A DNA stretch of 64,000 nt from Arthrobacter sp. V1I7 (GTDB lineage Bacteria > Actinomycetota > Actinomycetes > Actinomycetales > Micrococcaceae). Under the pieces are notes generated by a model. It saw only the letters and a list, made by a program, of their open reading frames with translations, searched no databases and was not told the origin of the DNA. How positions within the stretch are numbered: position 1 is the first letter of the stretch; each line of letters begins with the position of its first letter. The position numbers and the translations under genes were made by a program. The DNA is taken from the NCBI RefSeq assembly GCF_030817015.1, contig NZ_JAUSYS010000001.1, positions 1,426,001 to 1,490,000 on the forward strand, given 5' to 3'. This document shows positions 52,186 through 60,385 of this stretch, one piece after another.

Positions 52186-53042
52186 CTACCGTGTCAGGCG
52201 GACCCGTTTCGCTTCGATCGTGTGGGACCGCGACTGGCTGCGTTGCATGGGTGTGACGATGTAATGGGAGGCGATGAGTTCTTTGGCTGCCCGTTTGGTG
52301 AGTGGCTGTCCCTCGAGGTCCCGCAGCTCATACATTTGCCCTGTGGTGAGGGTTTTCCAGGTTCTTTCGGCCAGTTTCCTGGCGACCGCGATAGTGGCTT
52401 GGGTGTGGCAGTGGCCGTGTTCGGTCATGAGCCGGTGATAGAACGCGGCCAGCTGGGGATCGATGGTCCGGGCGACGCTTCCGGCCTGGTAGAACGCAAG
52501 GCGCAACGGTGCCGGTCCTTCCTTGCTGATGGCCCGACGAGACTGGTTCATCGTCCCGGAGGACCAGTTCGAAGGGGTGATGCCGACATAGTTCGCTGCT
52601 TTCTTGGCGCTGTCGAACCCGGATCCGTCACCGAAGTAGGCGCGGATGCAGGGACCAGTTGCCGGGCCCACGCCGGGCAGGGAAAGGATCAGCGGATCGT
52701 CGCCATAGAGATGCTCCCACCACTGCCGTGAATGCGACGTGAAGCGATCCACCCTAACCCGGGACTCCTGCAGGTCAGTCAGGTGCTCGGTCACGTCGAC
52801 GGCCAGAGCGTCCAGATCCAGGTGACCGTCCCAGAAATCTGCCCATCCCCGTGCTGCCGTCTTGATCGCTGTGGCGCGGGCGGGCGTGTCGGCGACATCG
52901 CGGGTGTGCTCGGCGACCACAGCCGTCAGCGTCGCCGCGCGTGCCGATGCCAGGGAACGGAGGTGCGGCCAGCGGCCCAGCACGGCGAGGGCTGTTGATT
53001 CGGATCCTGCGAACGCTGACCACACATCGGGAAAGGCCCACC
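52186..53042 (-). pseudogene. IS110-family transposase copy 2, C-terminal part
   Basis: About 280 residues in frame, including the C-terminal transposase_20 domain: LILSLPGVGPATGPCIRAYF (helix-hairpin-helix), FDSAKKAANYVGITPSNWSS and AISKEGPAPLRLAFYQAGS with the conserved S/K region. It is separated from its N-terminal part by an IS630. If the IS630 and one TA are removed, the frame reads SLARWAFPDVWSAFAGSES without a break, restoring a 447-residue protein. Confidence 0.88.
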
Positions 53043-54133
53043 TAGTGTCCTGCGCCTGAAATTCGCTTCAGAAGTCGCCCGAGGGATTCGAGGATCTGTT
53101 CCGCGGTCTTTGTCCAGGTGAAGGGTATGGGGTTGGTGTTCCATTCGCTGACCCATTTGCGGATGTCCGCTTCGAGGGCCTGGACGCTGCGGTGGTCACT
53201 GCGGCGCAGCAGGTCCTCGGTGACGAATCCGAAGAACCGCTCGACCTGGTTGAGCCAGGAGGAGTAGGTCGGGGTGAAATGCATGTGGAAACGCGGGTGA
53301 TTCTCAAGCCATGTCTTCACGGTCGGGGTCTTGTGGGTCTGGTAGTTGTCGCAGATGAGATGGACGTCCAGGCCCTCGGGGACCTGGGTGTCGATCTTGG
53401 CCAGGAACTTCCTGAACTCGGCGGCCCGGTGCCTGCGGTGCAGGCTGGAGATCACTGACCCGTCCGCGGTGTTCAGGGCGGCGAACAGGGTGGTGGTCCC
53501 GTGCCGGACATAGTCGTGGGTCCGCTTCTCCGGCATGCCGGGCATCATGGGGAACGCAGGCTGGGACCGGGCCAGCGCCTGGACCTGGGACTTCTCGTCC
53601 ACACTGAGCACGACCGCCGATTCCGGGGGATTCAGATAGAGACCGACCACGTCGTAGACCTTCTCGACGAACAAGGGATCGTTGGAGAGCTTGAAGCCGT
53701 CGGCGCGGTGGGGCTTGAGTTCGAAGGTCCGCCAGATCCGTCCGATCGTGGACTTCGAGAGCCCGGAGCGTTCGGCCATCTTCGCCCTCGACCAGTGCGT
53801 GGCGTTCGCCGGCGTGGATTCGAGCGTCGCAACGACCACGTCCTCGACCTGGTCGGCGGTGATCGAGGCCGGCCGTCCGGGCCTGGGATCGTCGACCAGT
53901 CCGTCCAGCCGGTGCTCCAGGAACCGGCGCCGCCACTTCGCCACAGTATGCGGCTCGACACCGCACCGGTCTGCGACAGCCACGTTCGTCAGACCCTCGG
54001 CGCTGGCCAGCACGATCCTCGACCGTGTCGCCAACGCCTGGGATGAGTTCCGTCTCCGGGCCCACCGCTCCAGCGTCCCGCGTTCTTCAGCCGGCAGATC
54101 CAGCAAGGCCTTCGGCCGCCCGACATTCGCCAT
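53042..54133 (-). CDS. IS630-family DDE transposase
   Basis: 363 residues. The N-terminal helix-turn-helix region has GLTNVAVADRCGVEPHTVAK and WRRRFLEHRLDGLVDDPRPG. The catalytic triad is visible in SAVVLSVDEKSQVQAL (Asp), DVHLICDNYQTHKTPTVKTW (Asp) and FTPTYSSWLNQVERFFGFVT (Glu). The start ATG 54133 sits just inside the right terminal repeat. The stop codon TAG is completed outside the repeat by the duplicated TA and one flanking base, so termination depends on the target. It looks active. Confidence 0.93.
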   Translation of the reverse strand: MANVGRPKALLDLPAEERGTLERWARRRNSSQALATRSRIVLASAEGLTNVAVADRCGVEPHTVAKWRRRFLEHRLDGLVDDPRPGRPASITADQVEDVVVATLESTPANATHWSRAKMAERSGLSKSTIGRIWRTFELKPHRADGFKLSNDPLFVEKVYDVVGLYLNPPESAVVLSVDEKSQVQALARSQPAFPMMPGMPEKRTHDYVRHGTTTLFAALNTADGSVISSLHRRHRAAEFRKFLAKIDTQVPEGLDVHLICDNYQTHKTPTVKTWLENHPRFHMHFTPTYSSWLNQVERFFGFVTEDLLRRSDHRSVQALEADIRKWVSEWNTNPIPFTWTKTAEQILESLGRLLKRISGAGH

Positions 54134-54177
54134 ATCCTGATTTTATAATTACGAAGCGAATTTCAGGCGCAGGACAC
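53045..54177 (-). mobile_element. IS630-family insertion sequence, exact TA target
   Basis: The 25-bp perfect inverted repeats start GTGTCCTGCGCCTGAAATTC at 53045-53069 and inverted at 54153-54177. TA flanks both sides (53043-53044 and 54178-54179), the diagnostic target of this family. It is inserted into an IS110 transposase gene, which becomes intact again on removal. The element is 1133 bp and carries one complete transposase gene. Confidence 0.95.
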
Positions 54178-54179
54178 TA

Positions 54180-54679
54180 GCCAGTGACAGCAGCCGCCGC
54201 CAGTACCTGTTGCCGTCAATGACGGCGCCGGCCCGGCGGACCACGGCCCGCCGCAGCGCCAGCTGTCCCGGGGATGCCAGGACCAGGGGTGGCGGGTCGA
54301 AGATCTCTCCGGCGCGGGTGAGGACTTCGGAGTCGATGACGTCGGACTTGTTCTTGCCCATGATGGCTCCGCGCAGCCGTGAGGAGTGACGGGCGCCGAT
54401 CATTTCCATCTGGCCGCCGGCCCGTTCGACCGCGAGGGCCAGCGCCAGCCAGGTCATCGAGGTTGGTTCCACAACCGCCGTTAGCGGCGCCGGAACTGCG
54501 GCCAGCCGCGCCGAGAGCCTCTCCAACCCGGCCAGTGTCGGGTCGACCGTGAAACGGCTCAGGTGTTCAGTTCCGTCATCGAAAAACTCCCTGACCGCGA
54601 TATGGTGCCGTGCCGTGATGGCCGCGTCGATACCCGCTACTGCCCGGATGATCTCCGCGGGTTTATTCTGATTTTGCAT
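54180..54679 (-). pseudogene. IS110-family transposase copy 2, N-terminal part
   Basis: From ATG 54679, preceded by GGAGAACCATC. The DEDD domain shows AVAGIDAAITARHHIAVREF (first Asp), PLTAVVEPTSMTWLALALAV (Glu) and IMGKNKSDVIDSEVLTRAGE (Asp pair). It runs to LLSLA at the IS630 edge and then enters the IS630 repeat. Joined to the 52186-53042 part it gives a complete transposase. Confidence 0.88.
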
Positions 54680-55092
54680 GATGGTTCTCCTCCTCGCATC
54701 GAATACGTGCGATGGGACAACCCGTCGTTGCCGGTCCACCAGCCGAGTCACCAGGCCGGGCTTCCCCATCCTTGGGGAGAACCGTCATGCGCGAACTTGA
54801 GCGCCGGCGGCGACCTCCCTCACACGCCCGCAACTGCTGAGGAAGCGTCGGATACAGTTCCCCGCGCTTGTGAGTTATCCGGTGCCCGCCCGGACGAAAC
54901 CCGGTGCTGCGCACCGTTCTCTTCCGGCCACCCATTCCCTCAATCGGGTCTGCTTGGAAGACAGGCCGGGGGCGACGATCTCTTTCACGAGCCATGACGC
55001 CCAGCCGAAAACCGGAACCACCCCGGCCCCTCCCAAGGCCACCGTAAACGACGACCACCCCACGTCAACAGGGGTACTTAAGAGATACAAGC
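54680..55092 (-). ncRNA. IS110 left-end noncoding segment, candidate bridge RNA locus (copy 2)
   Basis: About 410 noncoding bases lie upstream of the reverse IS110 transposase, ending where the C-terminal half of IS110 copy 1 begins. In IS110 elements the end upstream of the transposase gene encodes the bridge RNA that pairs with donor and target. Several GC-rich inverted segments are present, but I could not fold them. Expect a transcript on the reverse strand. Confidence 0.35.
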
Positions 55093-55817
55093 CTCCAAAC
55101 TGCTCCCGCGCCAAGGCATCATCTACACGGACGGGAAGGCATGGACCCTGCAGCACGGGGCCTGGTTGGACCGGCAGAAGTTCGATTCCGCACCCCTGCA
55201 GCTGGCCTAATGAATCCTCGCTGGGTGCGATGACGGCGGTCCTGGACCGCCGCGACCGCCACGACAGGGCGATCACGGAACTGGCCTATACCAGCCAGTA
55301 CACCCCCGTCGTGAGGAATCTCGAGTGCCTGCGCGGGATCTCCACGCTGACCGCGTTCGGCCTGGCCGTCGAAATCGGCGACTGGGAGCGCTTCACCGGC
55401 CAGAGCATCGGCGCCTACCTCGGCCTGGTTCCGTCCGAGCATTCCTCCGGCCAGTCACGGTCCCAGGGCTCGATCACCAAAACCGGCAACGGCCGCGCCC
55501 GCAGGCTGCTGGTCGAGGCCGCCTGGCACCACCGCCAACCCTATCCACACCCGTCCACCCTCATGCGGCAACGATGGGCGCAGGCCTCGACCGCCGCCCA
55601 GGCCCGGGGCCACGCCGGGAACGAGCGGCTTCACGAGCGATGGCTGGTCTATCTGGACCACAAAAAACGCCCCGTGATCGCGAACGTGGCGATCGCCCGG
55701 GAACTCGCCGGCTGGTGCTGGTCGCTGACAACCATGCCCGCAGACCCCGGCCAGAAGCACACAGCTCTAGCCTCGATTTTTCATGATGATCGGGTTGGTC
55801 GTCGGATCCGGGCTTGA
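55093..55817 (+). pseudogene. IS110-family transposase copy 1, C-terminal half
   Basis: It begins SKLLPRQGIIYTDGKAWTLQ (about 55095-55210) and, after a frame change and lost bases near 55210, continues as MTAVLDRRDRHDRAITELAY, CLRGISTLTAFGLAVEIGDW and IGAYLGLVPSEHSSGQSRSQ (C-terminal catalytic serine region), ending near 55817. It completes the copy 1 N-terminal half at 46932-47375. Its last 190 bases are nearly identical to 28371-28565. The 3' end runs into different sequence before the IS1380. Confidence 0.82.
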
Positions 55818-55929
55818 TTCTGGTCCGGCCTGATTTCGTGGTTTTGGGCGTGCTGGCGGGGCCTGTTGTCGCTGGTTGGGCGTCGGGTTTCACATTCCGA
55901 TGGGTGGCTCTGATCGTTGTTGGGGCTGG

Positions 55930-57460
55930 CCGGTGGTTCTCAGGCCAGGAGTAGGGCCTGTTGTCGGAGGCTGTTTTTCAGCTCGGCAATGGCGGCCAGG
56001 AGCGTGGTGATCGTGCCGGATTCCGGTGCTTTGTCAGGAATCAGCAACCGGCTCCGCCGTGCCCGGGTGATGAGTTTCCCGGCGGTGGCGAAGAGCCGGT
56101 AGCGCCACCGTTTCATGTCCCAGGCCCGGGCTTTGTGCCCGGTGGGCAGAGCGGCCAGTTGCAGCCAGGAGACCAGATTCATGGCCAGGACGGCGATATT
56201 GGCCCAGGCCTGGTTGGCGTGGAAATCGAAGAACGGCAGCTTCCCGAGCCCGGCATTCTTCAGGGTTTTGATCCGGTTCTCGCACCGTCCCCGTGCCCGG
56301 TGCCGGGCATCCAAAGCAGGCCCATGCCAACGCGGCGAGTTGGTCAAGAAAGCCGTGACGCGGTGCCCGTCCACGTCCAGCAAGGTTGCCTGCGCGCCGG
56401 GGTGCAGCGGCTCAGCACGCAGGTACAGGTTCGTCCCCGGCGGGTAGTCGGTGAGTCCGAGGACGTCAGTGGCGTTAACGACCCACGCGTCCGTGCGTGC
56501 CTTGCCGTCCTGGTCCAGTGCGGGCTGCCAATACTGCTTGTCGTTGATCCACCCGACCATGTGGGCCTTTATCTCCGGGACCGGGTAGGAAACACTGAAC
56601 TGGACCCCTAGCGATGAGAGGTACTGCAGGAATTTCCGGGACGCCCCGGCGCTGTCGGTCCGCACCAACACCTTCTCACCAATCAGCTCTCCGTGCTGGT
56701 CGTAGAAGTCGTCGGGGAGCTGTTCGATGGCCTGGGTGAAGACCGTGATGTGGTCCTCTTCGCTGTTGGCCCCGGCGTTGCCCGGACGCATCACCGCGGC
56801 TAAGGACCTCCCCGGTCCCGTGGGCCGCGCCGTAATCGACGCTGGCGATGAAAGGCGCGAACCCATACCCGCCCTTGTACGTGCCCACAGCCTGTTCCTT
56901 GTCACTATGGGAGGTGACGAGGGTGGCGTCCAGGTCCACTATGAGCGGATCCGGCGCCGTGGCCTTCAGTGCCGGGTTCCGGTCCCCGGCAGCTTCCCAC
57001 ACCCGGGAACGCAACTCCCGCGACAACGTCGCGAAACCGTAGCTGAAGACGTCCGGGTTGGTCACGGTCCGCTCAAAGAACCGAGAGATCGTCGCATTCG
57101 AAGCAACCTTTCCGAAGGCCCCCGCACCGGACCGCAGGATATCCAGATCGGAGACGTGCTCCCCGCCGCCGGCGAGCATTACCGCCAACGACCCCGCGAT
57201 CGTGCCGGGCCGATGCCAGGCCCCGGCCGGGACAAACTGGCCCAAACGGTCCTCGCACAAGCTCCTGAACCCGAGCGCGTCAATCAAGGACGTCACCACG
57301 TTCAGCCCGGCATGCGAGACCAGCGACTGCTCCGTCGCGTCGACAGGAAGGGAGGGAAAATTCCGGTAATCTTGGACATCAGAAAGGTGCTTCTTTCAGC
57401 CGGTAAATCAGTGCGTCAACAACACTATTTTCCCAGCTCAGAAGCACCTTTCGTCGCTTA
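55930..57460 (-). mobile_element. IS1380-family insertion sequence
   Basis: It carries one reverse transposase gene (55940 to about 57379) of the IS1380 family, broken by frameshifts. Upstream of the gene GAAAGGTGCTTCT (57381-57393) and AGAAGCACCTTTC (57440-57452) form a perfect 13-bp inverted repeat. The right edge falls inside an IS3 OrfA fragment. Exact ends are not fixed by eye. Confidence 0.72.
55940..57379 (-). pseudogene. IS1380-family transposase, frameshifted
   Basis: One frame from upstream of 57299 gives VTSLIDALGFRSLCEDRLGQ, GEHVSDLDILRSGAGAFG, SNATISRFFERTVTNP, DPLIVDLDATLVTSHSDKEQ (first Asp) and GGYGFAPFIASVDYGAAHGT. It shifts at TAAGG near 56800 to a second frame with AAVMRPGNAGANSEEDHITV, KVLVRTDSAGASRKFLQYLS (second Asp) and RGRCENRIKTLKNAGLGKLP (Glu). 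One surplus base at the shift explains the break. The N-terminus is uncertain: an ATG at 57379 is in a different frame, hinting at a second indel. Confidence 0.82.
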
Positions 57461-57544
57461 AACACACCCGAGGAGCGGCACCCTCATGAAAACCCCGGGC
57501 TAATTCTCCGGCGTTACACCATTTAAATTTCAGTCCCGCCGTCC

Positions 57545-57757
57545 TCGATGTCGGCTTTCTTGAGAGCCAGTTGTGCAGGGTTGCTTCGGAAATCCCGAAG
57601 TCTTTGGCGATCTGCGAGATCGGGGCTTCGTGCCTCCGGGCCACCGCGACCACGTCACGGCGGAACTCAGCGGGGAAGGGCTTGAGCATATGAACGTCCT
57701 TGCTGCAAGGAAAGAATCCTCACAAGTCAGGCGTCAAGCAAACCCGGGGCAGTCCCA
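57545..57757 (-). pseudogene. IS3-family OrfA N-terminal remnant with terminal repeat
   Basis: The reverse strand from 57689 reads FPAEFRRDVVAVARRHEAPI and KDFGISEATLHNWL, nearly the same as the element at 20101-21352. It is cut near 57545 by the IS1380 side. The end at 57757 begins GGGACTGCCCCGGGTTTGC. The rest of this IS3 is not found next to the other side of the IS1380, so there has been deletion or rearrangement. Confidence 0.82.
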
Positions 57758-58623
57758 TAGAGTGGGCCGGTGGCGCGCAGGGCATTGACGTTTGCGGACA
57801 GGGCGGGCATCGCTGTTGGTATCCGGTTGGGAAGACGGACCAGCAGATCGGCGAGGGCATCGGCCGGCACTCCACCATCATCTGGCGCGAGCGCCGGCGG
57901 AACTCGACGAAGACCCACGGTTACCGTCCGGTCACCGCCGATGTGAAAGCAGAGCGGCGACAAAAGCGTCCTCAGGTCCCCAAGGTCGATGCCGACCGGT
58001 GCTGAAGGCCCGCGTGATGGCCGATCTGATGTACTCGCGGTCACCACGTCAGTTCGCCGGCCGGTTGCACCTTGAGGCCACAGACCACACCGTTGAGCAT
58101 GGTGAAATCCCCAGATGCTGACGGTCGTACCGTCTCCACGAGGCGCTTTATCGCTGGATCTATGCCCTGCCTAAGGGTGAGTTGGCGAAGGACGGCATCC
58201 TGCTGCGATCCAAGCGAACCCGCCGCAAACCGTGCAAGGCCCTCAGTGAACGCAGCGCACCGATCACGGGCATGGTCTGTATCGATGACCGACCGAAGAA
58301 GCATCGGACCACCGGGTTCCCGGTTCCTGGGAAGGGAACCTCGGAATCGGCAAGGCCGGCCGGAGCGCTGTCGCCACTTTCGCCGAGCGGCACAGCCGGT
58401 TCCTGATCATGCTCGGTCTGCCGGAAGGCAAGGAAGCCGACGGCCTGGCGGATGTGCTCATCGACGGGGTCAACGGTCTGCCGGCGCTGATGCGAGGGGC
58501 GCTGACCTGGGATCGGATCGGGGAACCGAAATGGCCTGCCACGCCCACCTGAGCGTAGTCACCGAACTGCCGGTCTACTGCGCCCACCCGCACTCGCCCT
58601 GGGAGCGGGGCACTGACGAGAAC
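57758..58623 (+). pseudogene. IS30-family transposase, N-terminal and middle part, multiply frameshifted
   Basis: Fragments in several frames spell out IS30: GPVARRALTFADRAGIAVGI, TDQQIGEGIGRHSTIIWRER, EALYRWIYALPKGELAKDGI, ITGMVCIDDRPKK, WEGNLGIGKAGRSAVATFAE and CHAHLSVVTELPVYCAHPHS ending in WERGTDENT. At least four indels are needed to join them. An IS110 is inserted after ENT; the final part resumes at 59987. Confidence 0.85.
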
Positions 58624-58903
58624 ACTGTGAGTATGGAGGTGGCCCGGGAAGGGGCTGATCCGGAAGGGTGGGTGTCGGCAGCGAAGAGGTGACTCCCGAG
58701 AATACTGGCCGCAAGTGCGCGTGCCTTCCGTTTGACATGTTCCTTTAGCTGCCGGCGCCGGCCTGACCCGCCACCGGTTCTGGCTTGATTAGGAGCTTGT
58801 CCGCCTCAGGGCGTGACCCGTCACAGTGTTGCCGCGGTGAATGATCTGCTTTCCGGGCTCGGCGTGAACCGTATCCGCCCAGCTTGATGAAAGGACCAAG
58901 GCA
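58624..58903 (+). ncRNA. IS110 left-end noncoding segment, candidate bridge RNA locus (copy 3)
   Basis: 280 noncoding bases precede the intact IS110 transposase. In IS110-group elements this position encodes the bridge RNA. GC-rich inverted stretches such as GCCGGCGCCGGC (about 58752) are present. Because the target in IS30 is known, the target-binding loop could be predicted and tested. Folding was not possible here. Confidence 0.4.
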
Positions 58904-59971
58904 ATGACGACGCTGGCAGAGGAATATGACTACGTCATCGGAGGTGATCCCGACCGCGACACCGTCGACCTGGCGGTGCTGGATACAGCCACCGGCAGCA
59001 TACGCGCCCATATCGAGGCAACGGCCGACGGTCCCGGATACACACGCATGCTCGACTGGGCACGACAGCACGCCCCTGGCCGCCGGGTCTGGGCATTGGA
59101 GGGAACGGGAAGTTTCGCCGCCGGACTCGCCGGGGAACTGGCCCTGACCGGGGAGGATGTCGTCGAAATCGGCGCCCTCAAACACGTCCGCGGCGCCAAG
59201 AACGACCGGCTCGACGCGGTCCGCGCCGCCCGGACCGCGCTGGCACGGGAACACCAGTCCAGTCCCCGCGTCCGCGGGCTGCGCGAAGCAATCAGGGCCC
59301 TGTCAGCGACCCGCCAGGCAGTGCTTGTCAGCCGCACCAAGGCCATCAACGAACTCAAGAGCCTCATCGTGGTCGCACCCGAACAGCTGCGGGCGCCCCT
59401 GCGCGGCCGCCCGCTGGCCACCCAGCTGGCATTGATCGAAAGCACGGTCACCGCCGCGGCCGCCACGGTCGAACATCGGATCACGGTGCTGACATTGCAG
59501 TCGATCACCGCGCGCATACGGTTCCTGACCGGCCAGCTCGCGGACATCGATCCCGAGCTGGCCCGTCTGATCCAGGAACACCCGGCCGGACCGGCCCTGC
59601 TCGCCGAACCCGGCGTGGGACCGGTCGTCGCAGCCCAGCTGCTCATCAGCTGGTCCCACCCCGGGCGCGTCAGAAGCGAAGCGGCATTTGCCTCGCTGGC
59701 CGGAGTCGCACCGCTGGAAGCCAGCAGCGGCCAACGGACCAGACACCGCCTGAACCGCGGCGGAGACCGGGCACTGAACCGGGCCCTGCACACCGTCGCG
59801 ATCACGCGCATCAGATGCCACGCAGAAACCCGGGCCTACGAAGCCCGGCGCACCCTTCAAGGCAAGACCCACCGCGACATCCGCCGTTGCCTCAAGCGCA
59901 CCCTCGCCCGGCACCTCTACCGCGTCATGGAGTCCACCGCCGCCCAATGCCCGGAGTCCCAACACGGTTGA
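58904..59971 (+). CDS. IS110-family DEDD transposase, intact
   Basis: 355 residues. The N-terminal RuvC-like domain has DYVIGGDPDRDTVDLAVLDT (first Asp), RRVWALEGTGSFAAGLAGEL (Glu) and VRGAKNDRLDAVRAARTALA (Asp pair). A helical coiled linker (QAVLVSRTKAINELKSLIVV) follows, then the C-terminal domain with GPALLAEPGVGPVVAAQLLI, SEAAFASLAGVAPLEASSGQ (catalytic serine region) and RHRLNRGGDRALNRALHTVA. IS110 enzymes recombine DNA guided by a bridge RNA from the element end. It is the only unbroken IS110 in the window. ATG 58904 has GAAAGGACC upstream. Confidence 0.93.
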   Translation: MTTLAEEYDYVIGGDPDRDTVDLAVLDTATGSIRAHIEATADGPGYTRMLDWARQHAPGRRVWALEGTGSFAAGLAGELALTGEDVVEIGALKHVRGAKNDRLDAVRAARTALAREHQSSPRVRGLREAIRALSATRQAVLVSRTKAINELKSLIVVAPEQLRAPLRGRPLATQLALIESTVTAAAATVEHRITVLTLQSITARIRFLTGQLADIDPELARLIQEHPAGPALLAEPGVGPVVAAQLLISWSHPGRVRSEAAFASLAGVAPLEASSGQRTRHRLNRGGDRALNRALHTVAITRIRCHAETRAYEARRTLQGKTHRDIRRCLKRTLARHLYRVMESTAAQCPESQHG

Positions 59972-59986
59972 CAAACATAGGAGCGT

Positions 59987-60162
59987 CCAATGGACTCGTC
60001 CGTGAGTATCTGCCAAAGGGCGAAGTCATCCCGTCCCACCAGCCCTATCTGGAATCCATAGCCGAGGAACTCAACGACTGGCCAAGAGCAATCCTGGGGT
60101 ACCTGACACCCAGCGAAGTATTCACCCGGCGAATCAACGATGACGTTGCCCAGACGGCCTGA
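59987..60162 (+). pseudogene. IS30-family transposase, C-terminal part
   Basis: The frame reads NGLVREYLPKGEVIPSHQPY, LESIAEELNDWPRAILGYLT and PSEVFTRRINDDVAQTA, then stop: the normal IS30 C-terminus with the catalytic Glu region just before the insertion. It continues the 58623 fragment after removal of the IS110. Confidence 0.88.
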
Positions 60163-60385
60163 CACAGCCGGGTAACGATCTGGACGGCTTGTCCTGCGCC
60201 ACGCAGCGTCGGGGGGGGCTCCTGTACGCCTCGATAACTTGTTGACATACGTCACTCAACTCTGCAGGAGGACGAGAAACCGAAGTGATCGTTATATAGT
60301 GGACCCGTTTGGTTGCGCCATCTGCGCGAAGACAACGAAATTTACCGCCAAGACAACGAAATTTACTGCGGCTACTGGGGGACTA
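60163..60385. other. intergenic region upstream of ugd
   Basis: 223 bases that probably include the IS30 right end and the ugd leader. TTGACA at 60242-60247 and TATAGT at 60295-60300 are promoter-like, but their spacing does not fit each other. A G7 run at about 60211 and two 21-bp repeats are notable. Confidence 0.45.
60329..60369 (+). repeat. two tandem 21-bp repeats in the ugd leader
   Basis: AAGACAACGAAATTTAC followed by YGC occurs at 60329-60348 and 60350-60369. The copies sit 17-57 bases before the GTG start of ugd and are unusually AT-rich for the region, which suggests an operator or mRNA-level site. They are part of an open frame, but translation through them is unlikely. Confidence 0.75.

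Larger units (their letters stand above)
58624..59986 (+). mobile_element. IS110-family insertion sequence copy 3, intact, inserted in IS30
   Basis: The edges are defined by rejoining the IS30 protein (GTDENT + NGLVREYLPKGEVI). The element is about 1.36 kb: about 280 noncoding bases on the left, a complete transposase gene, and only about 15 bases on the right. No target duplication is seen, as expected for IS110. TTGACA at 59968-59973 in the right end could act as the -35 box of a promoter formed when the ends join in a circle. Confidence 0.85.

Noticed and set aside
54870..55080. Forward frame merging into the IS110 C-terminal half
   Set aside because: The N-terminal 70 codons are noncoding IS110 end sequence read through; only the later part matches a transposase.
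57700..58005. A 101-codon frame considered as a separate gene
   Set aside because: It is one of several frames of a decayed IS30 transposase (TDQQIGEGIGRHSTIIWRER), not an independent gene.
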